Assembly (NCBI GenBank): GCA_020723485.1
Contig: DYIU01000003.1
Span: 1-64,000, forward strand
Reading direction: 5' to 3'
Origin: Acidimicrobium ferrooxidans
GTDB taxonomy: Bacteria > Actinomycetota > Geothermincolia > Fen-727 > Anoxymicrobiaceae
DNA: 64,000 bases
Shown here: positions 8,177 to 16,612 of the stretch, piece by piece
How the letters are laid out: the number at the start of each line of letters is the position of its first letter
How positions within the stretch are numbered: the stretch's first letter is position 1
Program-made: the position numbers and the translations under genes
Notes under the pieces: model-generated
Told to the model about the DNA's origin: nothing
Seen by the model: only the letters and a program-made list of their open reading frames with translations
Database searches by the model: none

Positions 8177-10775
8177 GCGCTTCACCTTCCGAGGCCTCCG
8201 CCGGCGCAACCTCTACAAAGCCCGCTATGCGGCTCTCCAGCGCGCCGAGCTCGGCGAAGTGGTCGCCGGGCACCAGCAGCCGCTCCTTTTCGTCCTCGCC
8301 GGGCAGCTCCGCGACGAGCCCCATCTTCCCGTAGCACTTGACCGCGTTCTTGAACGCGACCCGGGACATGGATTCCTCGCGGAGGATCGAGCCGTCCTTG
8401 AGCATCCGCTCACCTTCCTCGAAGCAGAGATCGACCGCCTGTTCCACGGTCACGGGCTTTTGCCCGGAAAGCGAGCGAAGCGCGCGGCTCGCTACCATGT
8501 ACCCTTCAAGGTAGGAGTCGAGGAGTGACGCGAGCACCCCCGCATACGACTGGTAGTCGAGTTTCCAGGCCTCGTCCGCCCGGCTCGGGCTGAAGACGAA
8601 CTCCTCGGAGAAGAGGTGCCTCAGGAAGCGGAACGACTCCTCGCTCCTGGGGTCCTCCCCTTCGTCACCTGCGGCGGCGCGCTCGACGACCGCCGCTATC
8701 GCCGGCTCCAGGAAATGAGAGAGCTGTATGTTCTTGTTGTACTCCAGGAAGCGGCGGTTGTACCCCTCGATCAGGTACCCTTCCTCGCCATCCCGCTCCT
8801 CCGGCACCACGTAGCCCTCCTCGGCGTACAGGTCCACCGCGGCAAGGATGCCCTCGAAGTCGGAGTCTACCGCCATCGGAAGCCGCCGCCGCTCGCAGTA
8901 GCGCAGCAGGTCGTTCACCGCCTGCTCGCAATCCGCACGCGGCACCCATGTGGCGCCCGACGCCAGCAGCGCGCACCCCGCGAGCGACCGGGCGGTGACC
9001 ACGGTTATCCTGTTTATCTCGTCGCAGGCGACCTCTGCGGCGCCCCTCAGGCCGTACTTGTCGAGCAGCCCCTTGAAGCTCATAGGCGTGCCGAACTTGA
9101 CGTAGGCTTTCCCCAGCCTGGTGCGCTGGGAGGAGATCATGCGCGTGAAGACGCCCATGGTCTCGGAGACCTTCCTCGTGCCGGCCATCTCCCTTACGTG
9201 TGACGCCTCGTCGGGGATCTTGTCGAAGCTCATGTATACCGGGACGAACGTGATGTCCGGGCAGATGCCTATACGGAGTGCGTCCTCCAGTATGCCGAGG
9301 TAGCCTATCTTGGGCTTGGCGAGCTTGCCGTCACGGCTGCGTGTCCCCTCGATGTAGACGACGCTCGTGTAGTTCTCCGCGAGCAGGTACCGGACGTAGG
9401 CGCAGAAGACCTCCTTGTAGAGGGTCTCGCCCATGAACGTCCGCCGGATGTAGAACGCCCCGGAGTGCCGGAGCAGCCAGCCCATCGGCCAGAAGTCCAT
9501 GTTCTGCCCGGCCGCCTGCTGCGGCGGGACCATCCCGGAGCGGAACATGGTGTAACCGATGAGCAGCGAGTCCGCGTAGCTCTTGTGGTCGCAGACGATC
9601 ACTATCCGTGAGCGGTTGTCGCATTCCGCGAGGAACCTGATGCCCTCCCGGTCGACGTCCACCCCCGTTGTCAACCTGTCGAAAAGGTAGTCGACCACCT
9701 TGCAGAAGTACCGGGCGACCCCCACCCTGTACTCCGACATGATCTCCTCGACAAACCCCCGGGCCTCGGACAGCACGGCTTCCCTGGTCATGCCCTCCCG
9801 TATCGCGAAGTCCTGCATGTACGCGGCCAGCACGGGATCGGCCAGGACGCGCTGCTTGACCTCCCACTTGGGCGGCAGCGGAGGTCCGGTGCACGCCCGG
9901 CGCTCGGACTCGATGTGGCTCATCAGCTCGATCCTCAGGGTGGATGCCTGGGCACAGAGGCTTTCGTCGGCCTGACCTTCGAGCCAGGCCGAGAGCACGA
10001 TGGGGCTGCAGTTCTTGACCCTCGCCGTGCGGACGGTGCGGGCCCAGTTCGTGGCCTTCCTGATGAGGTGCATCGGGTGGAACCGGTAGGCCTTGGAAGC
10101 CATGGTCGTCCGCGGAGCGTCCGGGATCAACTGGTGGTACGTCCTCGTCACCGGGACCACGGTCAGGGCGACCTCGCTCTCTCGCTGCAGCGCGATGAGG
10201 GCCTCGAGGTCGTAGTCGCAGCCGTCTCCGCCGCCCTCGTGGCGGTACGCCCGCGAGAGCCCGGCCTTGGTGAGCCTGCCGGCGTCGGGGCGCGGCTCCT
10301 CCTTCACCTTGCGCCGGCTGCGCTTTCCCCTGCCGTCACCTTCCCCGTGGCCGGCCGCCCCGCCCTCCGCGGCGGCCTTCTCCTTCTTCTTTGCGGACTT
10401 GTTGCGGTCCTTGCCTTTCGCCTTTTTCGCGCTCGCCCTCTGCACCTGCGGAGGGTCCTCGATTATGTTGATGGGGCCGGTGCTCCGGAGCCTCGCGGCG
10501 AGGAAGACCTTGTTGCGGTACTTCACCTCCGGAAGGACGAAGACCGTGAGCGGAGAGGCGATGACCCAGCTCGAGCGGTGAGGCTCACCGGAGAGGGCCC
10601 GTCCGCCGTACGTCCCCTGCTCGAGCGGCCGCATGAACGCCGACAGCGCCTTCACCACTACGGAGCTCACCGGGCCCGGTTTCCACGCGAAGAAGCCCTC
10701 GAGTATGTTGGACGTCTCCTGGTAGTCCAGCTTGTCCCGGGTCTCCCTTTCCTGGTCCACCACTTTCGATCTCAT
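8169..10775 (-). CDS. PlsB-type glycerol-3-phosphate acyltransferase, copy 1
   Basis: This 868-residue protein is a close paralogue of the next gene; more than half the residues are identical by eye over the full length. Acyltransferase motifs are HKSYAD (397-402, catalytic His and Asp), GAFYIRR (439-445), YIEGTRSRDGK (474-484) and VPVYMSFDKI (511-520). Residues about 112-165 form a lysine- and arginine-rich, probably disordered insert (KKAKGKDRNKSAKKKEKAA). The ATG at 10775 has a GGGGG ribosome site and lies 12 bases after the HgdB-like gene. Two tandem copies may differ in acyl donor, position or membrane site; the sequence does not decide between these. Confidence 0.86.
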   Translation of the reverse strand: MRSKVVDQERETRDKLDYQETSNILEGFFAWKPGPVSSVVVKALSAFMRPLEQGTYGGRALSGEPHRSSWVIASPLTVFVLPEVKYRNKVFLAARLRSTGPINIIEDPPQVQRASAKKAKGKDRNKSAKKKEKAAAEGGAAGHGEGDGRGKRSRRKVKEEPRPDAGRLTKAGLSRAYRHEGGGDGCDYDLEALIALQRESEVALTVVPVTRTYHQLIPDAPRTTMASKAYRFHPMHLIRKATNWARTVRTARVKNCSPIVLSAWLEGQADESLCAQASTLRIELMSHIESERRACTGPPLPPKWEVKQRVLADPVLAAYMQDFAIREGMTREAVLSEARGFVEEIMSEYRVGVARYFCKVVDYLFDRLTTGVDVDREGIRFLAECDNRSRIVIVCDHKSYADSLLIGYTMFRSGMVPPQQAAGQNMDFWPMGWLLRHSGAFYIRRTFMGETLYKEVFCAYVRYLLAENYTSVVYIEGTRSRDGKLAKPKIGYLGILEDALRIGICPDITFVPVYMSFDKIPDEASHVREMAGTRKVSETMGVFTRMISSQRTRLGKAYVKFGTPMSFKGLLDKYGLRGAAEVACDEINRITVVTARSLAGCALLASGATWVPRADCEQAVNDLLRYCERRRLPMAVDSDFEGILAAVDLYAEEGYVVPEERDGEEGYLIEGYNRRFLEYNKNIQLSHFLEPAIAAVVERAAAGDEGEDPRSEESFRFLRHLFSEEFVFSPSRADEAWKLDYQSYAGVLASLLDSYLEGYMVASRALRSLSGQKPVTVEQAVDLCFEEGERMLKDGSILREESMSRVAFKNAVKCYGKMGLVAELPGEDEKERLLVPGDHFAELGALESRIAGFVEVAPAEASEGEALE

Positions 10776-10787
10776 CGAATGACCCCC

Positions 10788-11909
10788 TCAAGCTCCTGCT
10801 GCCGCCCGGGCGTGGGCGCCCCGGGCCAGCTTTCTTTCCCTGTTGCTCCACGCCAGGTCGACGAGCGCCTCGAGCCTGGTCTGCATCCCGGCGCGCCCGG
10901 TCTGCTCGTCGATCGAGATCGAGAGGATCGGCATCTCGAACTCGCCGGCTATGCGCACGAAGACCGTCTTCGCGATGACCTCGGGCAGGCAGGTGAACGG
11001 GAAGAAGTGCACTACCGCGTCGAAGCCCCGGCGGGCGTAATCCGCGGTCGCGGCGACATTCACGTGGCCGTGACCGCCTATCTCGTGGCACACGTACGGT
11101 GAAGCCGCACTCTCTATCATCCGGTCATCGAAGCCCAGGACGGGGTGGCCGCCCGGCGTGAATATGTCCGAGGTGTAGAGCGAGCGCTCGACCGCCGCGT
11201 CCCTCCTCGCGAGCCAGTTCAGTATGTCGAAATTGAAGTACGGTTCCATGCTCACCAGCATCTCGCCGACCACTCCCACGCGAAGGTGGGGTCTTTCGTC
11301 GTCGAGGGCCACCCGGCCGAACAGACGCCTGGCCAGAACCCCGGCTTCCTCGATCTCGGCTTTGCTGATGGCAGCCGATAGCGCTTCCCTCGACTCCGCC
11401 GCGGCCTGGTCTACCGCCCCCTCCTCGGCCTCGAGGGCGCGCAGCGCCATGGCCCGCTTCTCTATCTCGTCCAGGGCCCTCCCCTTGCGGAGCGCCAGCG
11501 CCACCTGGCGGAGCATGCCCACCAGCCCGGTTCGGGACTCCGGCAGGAGCGCCCGCAGGTTGTTGTAGAACTCGCGGGGGGTATCCCGCGGCGAGTCGAA
11601 CGTCAGGAGCCGGAACCTGTACCCCTCCCTCTCGAGAATCCTCTTCTGTATCTCGGCGAAGTAGTTGAACCGGCACGGGCCGTACCCCGCCACCATGACC
11701 AGGGTATCCGCCCCGCTCTCCAGGGCCTCGACCGCGCTGCCGATGAGGACCTTCATGGGGAAGCAGACGAGCTCCGGGGCGAGAGTCACCCCTATCTCGA
11801 CGGTCCGCTCGCTGTACTCCGGCGTCTCCACGTAGCCGAGCCCAAGCCTGTCGCAGAGGTCCCTGGCCATGAACTGGAGGCTGCCGCACCTCGGCACGTT
11901 TATGTTCAC
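10788..11909 (-). CDS. HgdB/COG3581-type putative iron-sulfur protein, copy 1
   Basis: This 373-residue protein resembles the D-component (HgdB-like) part of 2-hydroxyacyl-CoA dehydratase and activase fusion proteins (COG3581 type). Three cysteines shared with the second copy are C49 (LVCFPMK), C79 (GYGPCRFNYF) and C307 (FPFTCLPEVIAK); they are likely ligands of a [4Fe-4S] cluster. A GTG start overlaps the TGA of the DUF2229-type gene and has a GGAGGTG ribosome site. Neither this gene nor its partner carries the BadF/BadG ATPase domain that normally precedes them in single-chain proteins. The position between gpsA and two acyltransferase genes points to lipid modification rather than amino acid fermentation. 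Confidence 0.75.
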   Translation of the reverse strand: MNINVPRCGSLQFMARDLCDRLGLGYVETPEYSERTVEIGVTLAPELVCFPMKVLIGSAVEALESGADTLVMVAGYGPCRFNYFAEIQKRILEREGYRFRLLTFDSPRDTPREFYNNLRALLPESRTGLVGMLRQVALALRKGRALDEIEKRAMALRALEAEEGAVDQAAAESREALSAAISKAEIEEAGVLARRLFGRVALDDERPHLRVGVVGEMLVSMEPYFNFDILNWLARRDAAVERSLYTSDIFTPGGHPVLGFDDRMIESAASPYVCHEIGGHGHVNVAATADYARRGFDAVVHFFPFTCLPEVIAKTVFVRIAGEFEMPILSISIDEQTGRAGMQTRLEALVDLAWSNRERKLARGAHARAAAGA

Positions 11910-12853
11910 GGCCCACCTCCGCGCGGACGACGTCCCGGGGGGGCCGTCCTGGAGATGTGCTTCAGCATGTCGAGGAAAGCCTCGATCCTGGTGAGCAGTC
12001 CCGCCTCGGCGGAATGCTCGTCGAGCGTGACGCTCATCAGTGGGATTGACGGCCTCCGGGAGAACTCGTCCTCGATCAGGGCGCCTATCATGGACCCAGG
12101 CCCGCAGGCGAACGAGTTGACGTAGACCACGCCTTCCACCGAGGCGGTGCGGCTCCAGTGGAGCACGGCCCCCACGATACGGTTCTCGAAATCCCAGCGT
12201 ATCTTGCGGTCGAGCGTCCTCAGCTGCCGCCTCACGTCCCGCCTGGGGACCTGCTCCACCGTCACCGGCTCCGCTCCCATGCTCCGGACGCGGTCGAGCA
12301 GGCCCAGCGAGACCCGCTCGTCGTACACGTTGTACAGGTGGCCTGCGACCCCGACCGGGAACCCCGTCGGCTCACCGGCCGAGCGCTGAGGCTCCAGCGG
12401 CCTCAGGGAGTCAAGCATCCGGCTGACCGCTTCCGCGGCGGCCTTTCCCGTCGCCCCGAGGTCACGCGCCAGGCGGCGCCATTCCTCCGTCCACCGCCCG
12501 CGCCGGTCCGCGAGGTCCATCAACGGTGAGAGCACGGGCGGGAGCTCGCCGCCCATGGAGCGCGCCATGTCGGGAAGTCCCAGGTACTTGGGGCACGCCT
12601 TGGTCCCCCGGTGCTGGCTGATCACCCGGGGCACCAGCACGGCGTCCACTTTTTCTCTGAGCTCGAGAAGGTGGCCCGTGAACACCTTGACCGGGAGGCA
12701 CGTCTCGTTATCGGCGTGGACCGCTCCGGACACCACGACCTCACCGGTCGTCGAGGCGGAGATCACGGGCTCGATGCCTATCGAGTCCAGGAACGAGGTC
12801 CAGCCCTCACCGTAGTGGTGGAACAGAAGCGCCCTGGGCAGGCCGACCTTCAA
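11906..12853 (-). CDS. DUF2229/COG3580-type activase-related protein, copy 1
   Basis: This 315-residue protein matches the domain (DUF2229, COG3580) that in fused activase proteins lies between the BadF/BadG ATPase and the HgdB-like part. Conserved features are the start MKVGLPRALLFHHYGE, the motif HADNETCLPVKVFTGH with C52, KACPKYLGLPD with C87, and NSFACGPGSMIG with C250. Three cysteines again suggest a metal cluster. The start is a TTG (12853) preceded by GGGTGGGCG. It is coupled to the following HgdB-like gene by a GTGA overlap. The same gene pair occurs upstream, so this pair is a tandem duplication. Substrate unknown. Confidence 0.75.
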   Translation of the reverse strand: MKVGLPRALLFHHYGEGWTSFLDSIGIEPVISASTTGEVVVSGAVHADNETCLPVKVFTGHLLELREKVDAVLVPRVISQHRGTKACPKYLGLPDMARSMGGELPPVLSPLMDLADRRGRWTEEWRRLARDLGATGKAAAEAVSRMLDSLRPLEPQRSAGEPTGFPVGVAGHLYNVYDERVSLGLLDRVRSMGAEPVTVEQVPRRDVRRQLRTLDRKIRWDFENRIVGAVLHWSRTASVEGVVYVNSFACGPGSMIGALIEDEFSRRPSIPLMSVTLDEHSAEAGLLTRIEAFLDMLKHISRTAPPGRRPRGGGP

Positions 12854-12973
12854 CGAACGCCCACCCCCAGTCTCGCGATTGTCCTCTTGACGCCAACCAT
12901 CATAACACCCCGCTGCCCGCTGAAGCCCCGACCCTCCCGTGCTTAGATCGCGGCCTGACCCTGGTTTAAGGTC
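12854..12973. other. Intergenic gap inside the lipid operon
   Basis: This 120-base gap separates the two HgdB/DUF2229 gene pairs. On the minus strand it contains TATGAT (12899-12904), a possible -10 box, but no convincing -35 box at the right distance. A GCCTGACCCTGGTTT stretch near 12952 resembles half of the GGGTCAG element, without a second arm. No gene is visible. Confidence 0.35.
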
Positions 12974-14089
12974 TCACGCCCGGGCCCGGGACTCCGCCAG
13001 GCCGCGGACGAACTTTCTCTTGCTCCAGGCCAGGTCGAGCAGCGCCTCCAGCCTGGTCTCGACCCCGGCCCTGCCGGTCTGCTCGTCGATGGAGAGGGAG
13101 AGTATCGGGACGTCGAGCTCGGCGGCCACCCGGCTCAGGACCCCCTTGGCGATGACCTCCGGCATGCACGTGAACGGCAGGAAGTGAACGATCGCGTCGA
13201 ACCCTCTCCTGGCGAATATGACAGATGCTCCGACCGTGAGCAGCCCGTCCCCGCCGACCTCGTGGCTGAGGTACGGCTCCGCCGCCTGGGCGACTGCCTG
13301 CTCCGTGTAGCCGAACACCGGGTTCCTCCCCATCGGAACCACGGTGTCCGCGATGTTCACGGCGCGCTCCACCACCACTCCCCGCCGTCCCATCCAGTGC
13401 TCGATGTCGAAGTTGAAGAACGGCTCGAGGACCACGAATATCTCACCCACCAGCCCCACCCTGAGGTACGGCCGCGCGTTGTCGACCGGGACCTGCCGCA
13501 TGCGCTCCTCGGCCTCGAGCCTGGCCACCTCGATCTCTTTGCGCGTATAGGCCCCGGACACTATTCCCTGCGCCTCCGCCAGGGCCTCGTCAGTGGCCCC
13601 CGGCTCCGTCTCCAGGCCGCGGAGCGCCATGGCCCTCTTCTCGAGCTTGTCGAAGACCACCACCTTAGACATGGTCCTGGCAAGCTCATTCAAGAGCACG
13701 CCCAGCCTGACGTGCTCCCTGGGCAGTAGAGACCTGAGGCTGTCATGGAACGCCTTGATACCTACCGACGGGGGCTCGAGGACCACCATTCTGAAGCTCT
13801 TACCCTCACGCTCCAGGATCCGCCGCTGTATCTCGCCGTAGTAGCCAAAGCGGCAGGGACCGTGGCCGCCGCCGGTCACCAGCGTGTCGGCCCCCAGCTC
13901 GAGCACCTGGACGAAGCTCCCCAGCACCGCCTTCAGGGGAAGGCAGGCGAACTCCGGCGCCAGCGCGGAGCCGATCTCCATGGTCTCCTCGCTGAACACC
14001 GGGGTCTCGACCGTCTCGAGGCCCAGCCGCCACGCGAGGTCACGAATGATGAGAGAGAGGTTGCCCATCCTGGGAACGGCTATCTTCAC
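12974..14089 (-). CDS. HgdB/COG3581-type putative iron-sulfur protein, copy 2
   Basis: This 371-residue paralogue of the gene at 10788 is colinear throughout. It keeps the three cysteines C49 (FACLPLK), C79 (GHGPCRFGYY) and C308 (LPFTCMPEVIAK) and the central PFFNFDIEHW motif. The GTG start overlaps the TGA of the DUF2229-type gene upstream. Divergence from copy 1 is substantial (roughly half identical by eye), so the duplication is old and the two pairs probably have different partners or substrates. Like copy 1 it lacks an ATPase domain, so any ATP-dependent electron activation must come from another gene. Confidence 0.74.
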   Translation of the reverse strand: MKIAVPRMGNLSLIIRDLAWRLGLETVETPVFSEETMEIGSALAPEFACLPLKAVLGSFVQVLELGADTLVTGGGHGPCRFGYYGEIQRRILEREGKSFRMVVLEPPSVGIKAFHDSLRSLLPREHVRLGVLLNELARTMSKVVVFDKLEKRAMALRGLETEPGATDEALAEAQGIVSGAYTRKEIEVARLEAEERMRQVPVDNARPYLRVGLVGEIFVVLEPFFNFDIEHWMGRRGVVVERAVNIADTVVPMGRNPVFGYTEQAVAQAAEPYLSHEVGGDGLLTVGASVIFARRGFDAIVHFLPFTCMPEVIAKGVLSRVAAELDVPILSLSIDEQTGRAGVETRLEALLDLAWSKRKFVRGLAESRARA

Positions 14090-15045
14090 GAGCGCACCCC
14101 CTGGGCGCCCCCGACAGAGAGGCCTCCGGGCGAAGACCGCCTGGCCCTCCTGAGCATGTCTATGAAAGCCTCCAGCCTCGTTATGAGGCCGGCCTCAGCC
14201 GCGTGCTCGTCCAGGGTTATCGTCATGAGGGGGACCGAGCCCTCGCGCCCCAGCTGGTCCTCCAGCAGCGCGCCGACTATCGACCCGGGGCCGCAGGCGA
14301 ATGACGTCACGTAGAGTATCCCCGCCACCGAGCGCGTGCGGCTCCAGTGGAGGACGGCGCCCGCCAGCCTGCTCTCGTAGCCCCAGAATATCCGCCTGGA
14401 GAGGGTCTCGGCCTGCATCCTGGCCCGGCTCGGGACGACCTGGTCCACCGTTACCGGATTGGCTCCCATGCTCTTCACCCGGTCCAGGAGGCCGAGCGAC
14501 GCCCTGGAGTCATGCACGTTGTACAGGTGCCCGGCCACCCCAACCGTCATCCCCTCGGCCGCGGGTCTGGCCCTCGCCTGGACCCTGTGTTTCTCGAGCC
14601 CGTACAGGAGCCCGGCAACGGCCGACGCGGACGCGAGCCTCGTGCCTCCCAGCGCGCGTGCCACGGAGTACCACTCTCGGGCCCACAGGTATCGGCGGTC
14701 GGCAAGGTGGATCCTCGGCGCGAGGACGGGTGGAAGGTCCGGGTCGAGCGCCCGGGCCAGGTCGGGAAGGCCCATGAACTTGGGGCATGCCAGTGTGCCG
14801 TACTGCTCGCTCACCACCCTCGGCACCAGGACCACATCCACCCGTTCCTTCAACCATATTATGTGACCGGAGAACACCTTCACCGGCAGGCAGGTCTCGT
14901 TGTCGGCGTGCACCGCGCCGCTCGTGATGATGTCGGGCGTGGTCGCCTCCGACACGACGGCCTCCACGCCCAGCGTCTCCAGGAAGTTCAGCCAGTACTC
15001 ACCGTAGTGGTGGAAGAGCATTGCTCGCGGTATCCCCACCTTCAT
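14086..15045 (-). CDS. DUF2229/COG3580-type activase-related protein, copy 2
   Basis: This 319-residue protein is a paralogue of the gene at 11906, with MKVGIPRAMLFHHYGEYW at the start, HADNETCLPVKVFSGH (C52), LACPKFMGLPD (C87) and TSFACGPGSIVG (C251). An in-frame extension to 15093 exists, but the conserved family start is the ATG at 15045, which overlaps the TGA of gpsA (ATGA). It is therefore translationally coupled to glycerol-3-phosphate dehydrogenase. That coupling is the strongest local evidence that these activase-like proteins serve glycerolipid chemistry. Confidence 0.75.
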   Translation of the reverse strand: MKVGIPRAMLFHHYGEYWLNFLETLGVEAVVSEATTPDIITSGAVHADNETCLPVKVFSGHIIWLKERVDVVLVPRVVSEQYGTLACPKFMGLPDLARALDPDLPPVLAPRIHLADRRYLWAREWYSVARALGGTRLASASAVAGLLYGLEKHRVQARARPAAEGMTVGVAGHLYNVHDSRASLGLLDRVKSMGANPVTVDQVVPSRARMQAETLSRRIFWGYESRLAGAVLHWSRTRSVAGILYVTSFACGPGSIVGALLEDQLGREGSVPLMTITLDEHAAEAGLITRLEAFIDMLRRARRSSPGGLSVGGAQGVRS

Positions 15046-16151
15046 TCCGAGGCCACCCCCATCCCGCGTCGGAGGCCCAGCGAGGCCGCCCACTGCTCAC
15101 CCCGTCGTTGCCTCCCACGCTCCCCGGCCTGCTCGAGGCTGCAGGCGGCATCGAGGATTGCCCTCGGCTGGTCCGCTCCCGCCATCACCGACCACACGGC
15201 CTCGAGCAGGCGAAGCCTGAGGCCGAGGGCGCGGCTCCTGCGGACCGCCTCCTGCGCGGTCTGCGCTCCCTCCCGGACCCCCCGCACTTCCTCCCTGCTC
15301 CCCGCGCCGCCGGCGAGTATGCGCCCGAGGTCGTGGTTCCTGCTGAGCGGCGAGCCGCATGTCGCAACGAAGTCTCCTACACCGGCCGGCGTCATCACCA
15401 CGCCGGGGTCGCCCCCGACGGCCTCCGCGAAAACTGATGTCTCATCGAGCCCCCGCCAGATGAGGGTCCCCATCACGTTGTCCCCCCACCCCATGCCCGC
15501 CGCAAGCCCGCAGCCGACGGCGTAGACGTTCTTGAGGGCGCCCGCAGCCTGGGCTCCAAGGGGGTCATGGTGACCGCGAAGGCTCAGCAGTGGGTGCGAC
15601 AGTGCGGTGACCGCGCTCCTCACGTCCGCGGGCTCCACTCCGGCCAGCAGGGACACCGCCGGCATCCCCGCGCATATCTCGCGGGCGAGGTTCGGCCCGG
15701 AGAGCACCATCGCGTCACGGCAGGTCCGCCTCCCCTGAGAGCCCATTTCCTGTCGCCAGACCTCTATGCTCAAGAGCCCGCTGCCGACCTCCAGGCCCTT
15801 GGTCGCAAGGACAGTTGGCAGCCTTTCGGCGAAGAGGCCCTTCATGCTGCGGGCGACCTCCCGGGCCGCTTGCGAAGGCACCGCCACTATCACCCAGTCA
15901 GCTCCGTCGAGAGCGCGCTCGAGGGCGGTCGTCGGGAAGACGTTGGGCGGGAGCCTGAAATCGTCCAGGTACCGCTCGTTGGAGTGGAAACGCGTTATCT
16001 CCTCGCAGCTGTCGACCTCGGGGGTGTACAGGTTGACGCGGCGGAAGTTCTCCGCCTGGAGCGCGGCCAGGGTCGAGCCCCAGCACCCCGCGCCTATCAA
16101 GGCAAGGGTCGACCGCGCGCCGTCCGTTTGTTCGTCGTTTCTACCGCTCAT
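15042..16151 (-). CDS. gpsA: NAD(P)-dependent glycerol-3-phosphate dehydrogenase
   Basis: This enzyme of about 369 residues reduces dihydroxyacetone phosphate to sn-glycerol-3-phosphate, the backbone for phospholipids. The nucleotide-binding motif LIGAGCWGSTLA is near residue 18. ATKGLE, SGPNLAREI and the substrate-binding GALKNVYAVGCGLAAG motif follow in family order. I take the ATG at 16151 (MSGRNDEQ) because the dinucleotide fold starts soon after and GCAGGTG precedes it; the frame is open to 16259. It differs from typical GpsA in GWGDN for GLGDN and in a longer, Arg-rich C terminus. It lies 61 bases downstream of an anti-sigma gene and overlaps the DUF2229 gene. Confidence 0.88.
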   Translation of the reverse strand: MSGRNDEQTDGARSTLALIGAGCWGSTLAALQAENFRRVNLYTPEVDSCEEITRFHSNERYLDDFRLPPNVFPTTALERALDGADWVIVAVPSQAAREVARSMKGLFAERLPTVLATKGLEVGSGLLSIEVWRQEMGSQGRRTCRDAMVLSGPNLAREICAGMPAVSLLAGVEPADVRSAVTALSHPLLSLRGHHDPLGAQAAGALKNVYAVGCGLAAGMGWGDNVMGTLIWRGLDETSVFAEAVGGDPGVVMTPAGVGDFVATCGSPLSRNHDLGRILAGGAGSREEVRGVREGAQTAQEAVRRSRALGLRLRLLEAVWSVMAGADQPRAILDAACSLEQAGERGRQRRGEQWAASLGLRRGMGVASE

Positions 16152-16212
16152 CGTGCACCTGCTGTAGAAGTCCGGCCGGCCCGCTTCTCCCTTGAAGCCG
16201 GCCGCGCCGGTC

Positions 16213-16611
16213 TCAGGCGGAACCGGCGGGCGCCAGTCCGTCGTCGTTCTCGCGTCCAAGGACCCACCGGACTATAGCCAGCGCGACGGCCACCGCCACC
16301 CCGAAGCCCGCCGCGCCCGCGACGAGGATGAGGTTGCGCCGACCGTGCTCCTCGGCCTCCGCGTGCTGTTCAACCGCGTTTATCCCTGTCACCAGACAGG
16401 CCATGACCAGGTCGACCAGGTCGGCCGGAGGAGGTACCTGGTCGAGCTCGGCCAGCGCCTGCACGACGGCTTCCATCCTCCTGAGCCTGGAGCCGCACGG
16501 GTCGCACTTCCTGGCGTGGCGGCGCAGCAGCAGCCACTTGACGCGGCCCAGCTCGCCGTCCCCGAGCTCCTCTATGGCGTCGATAGCCCGCACGCAATCG
16601 GTGTCCATCAA
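16213..16611 (-). CDS. Zinc-finger anti-sigma factor with one membrane helix
   Basis: This protein of about 132 residues should hold the adjacent sigma factor inactive. The N-terminal part has the anti-sigma zinc finger signature HARKCDPCGSRL (H-x3-C-x2-C) at about 32-43. A C-terminal hydrophobic segment (LILVAGAAGFGVAVAVALAI, about 94-113) would anchor it in the membrane with a short outer tail. The start could be TTG 16611 (nine bases after GGAG) or the adjacent ATG 16608. It starts directly after the stop of the sigma gene, the usual arrangement for an ECF/anti-sigma pair. Confidence 0.8.
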   Translation of the reverse strand: MMDTDCVRAIDAIEELGDGELGRVKWLLLRRHARKCDPCGSRLRRMEAVVQALAELDQVPPPADLVDLVMACLVTGINAVEQHAEAEEHGRRNLILVAGAAGFGVAVAVALAIVRWVLGRENDDGLAPAGSA

Positions 16612-16612
16612 G

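Noticed and set aside
12945-12970. Fourth copy of the GGGTCAG element
   Set aside because: A GCCTGACCCTGGTTT stretch matches only part of one arm and has no mirror partner nearby.
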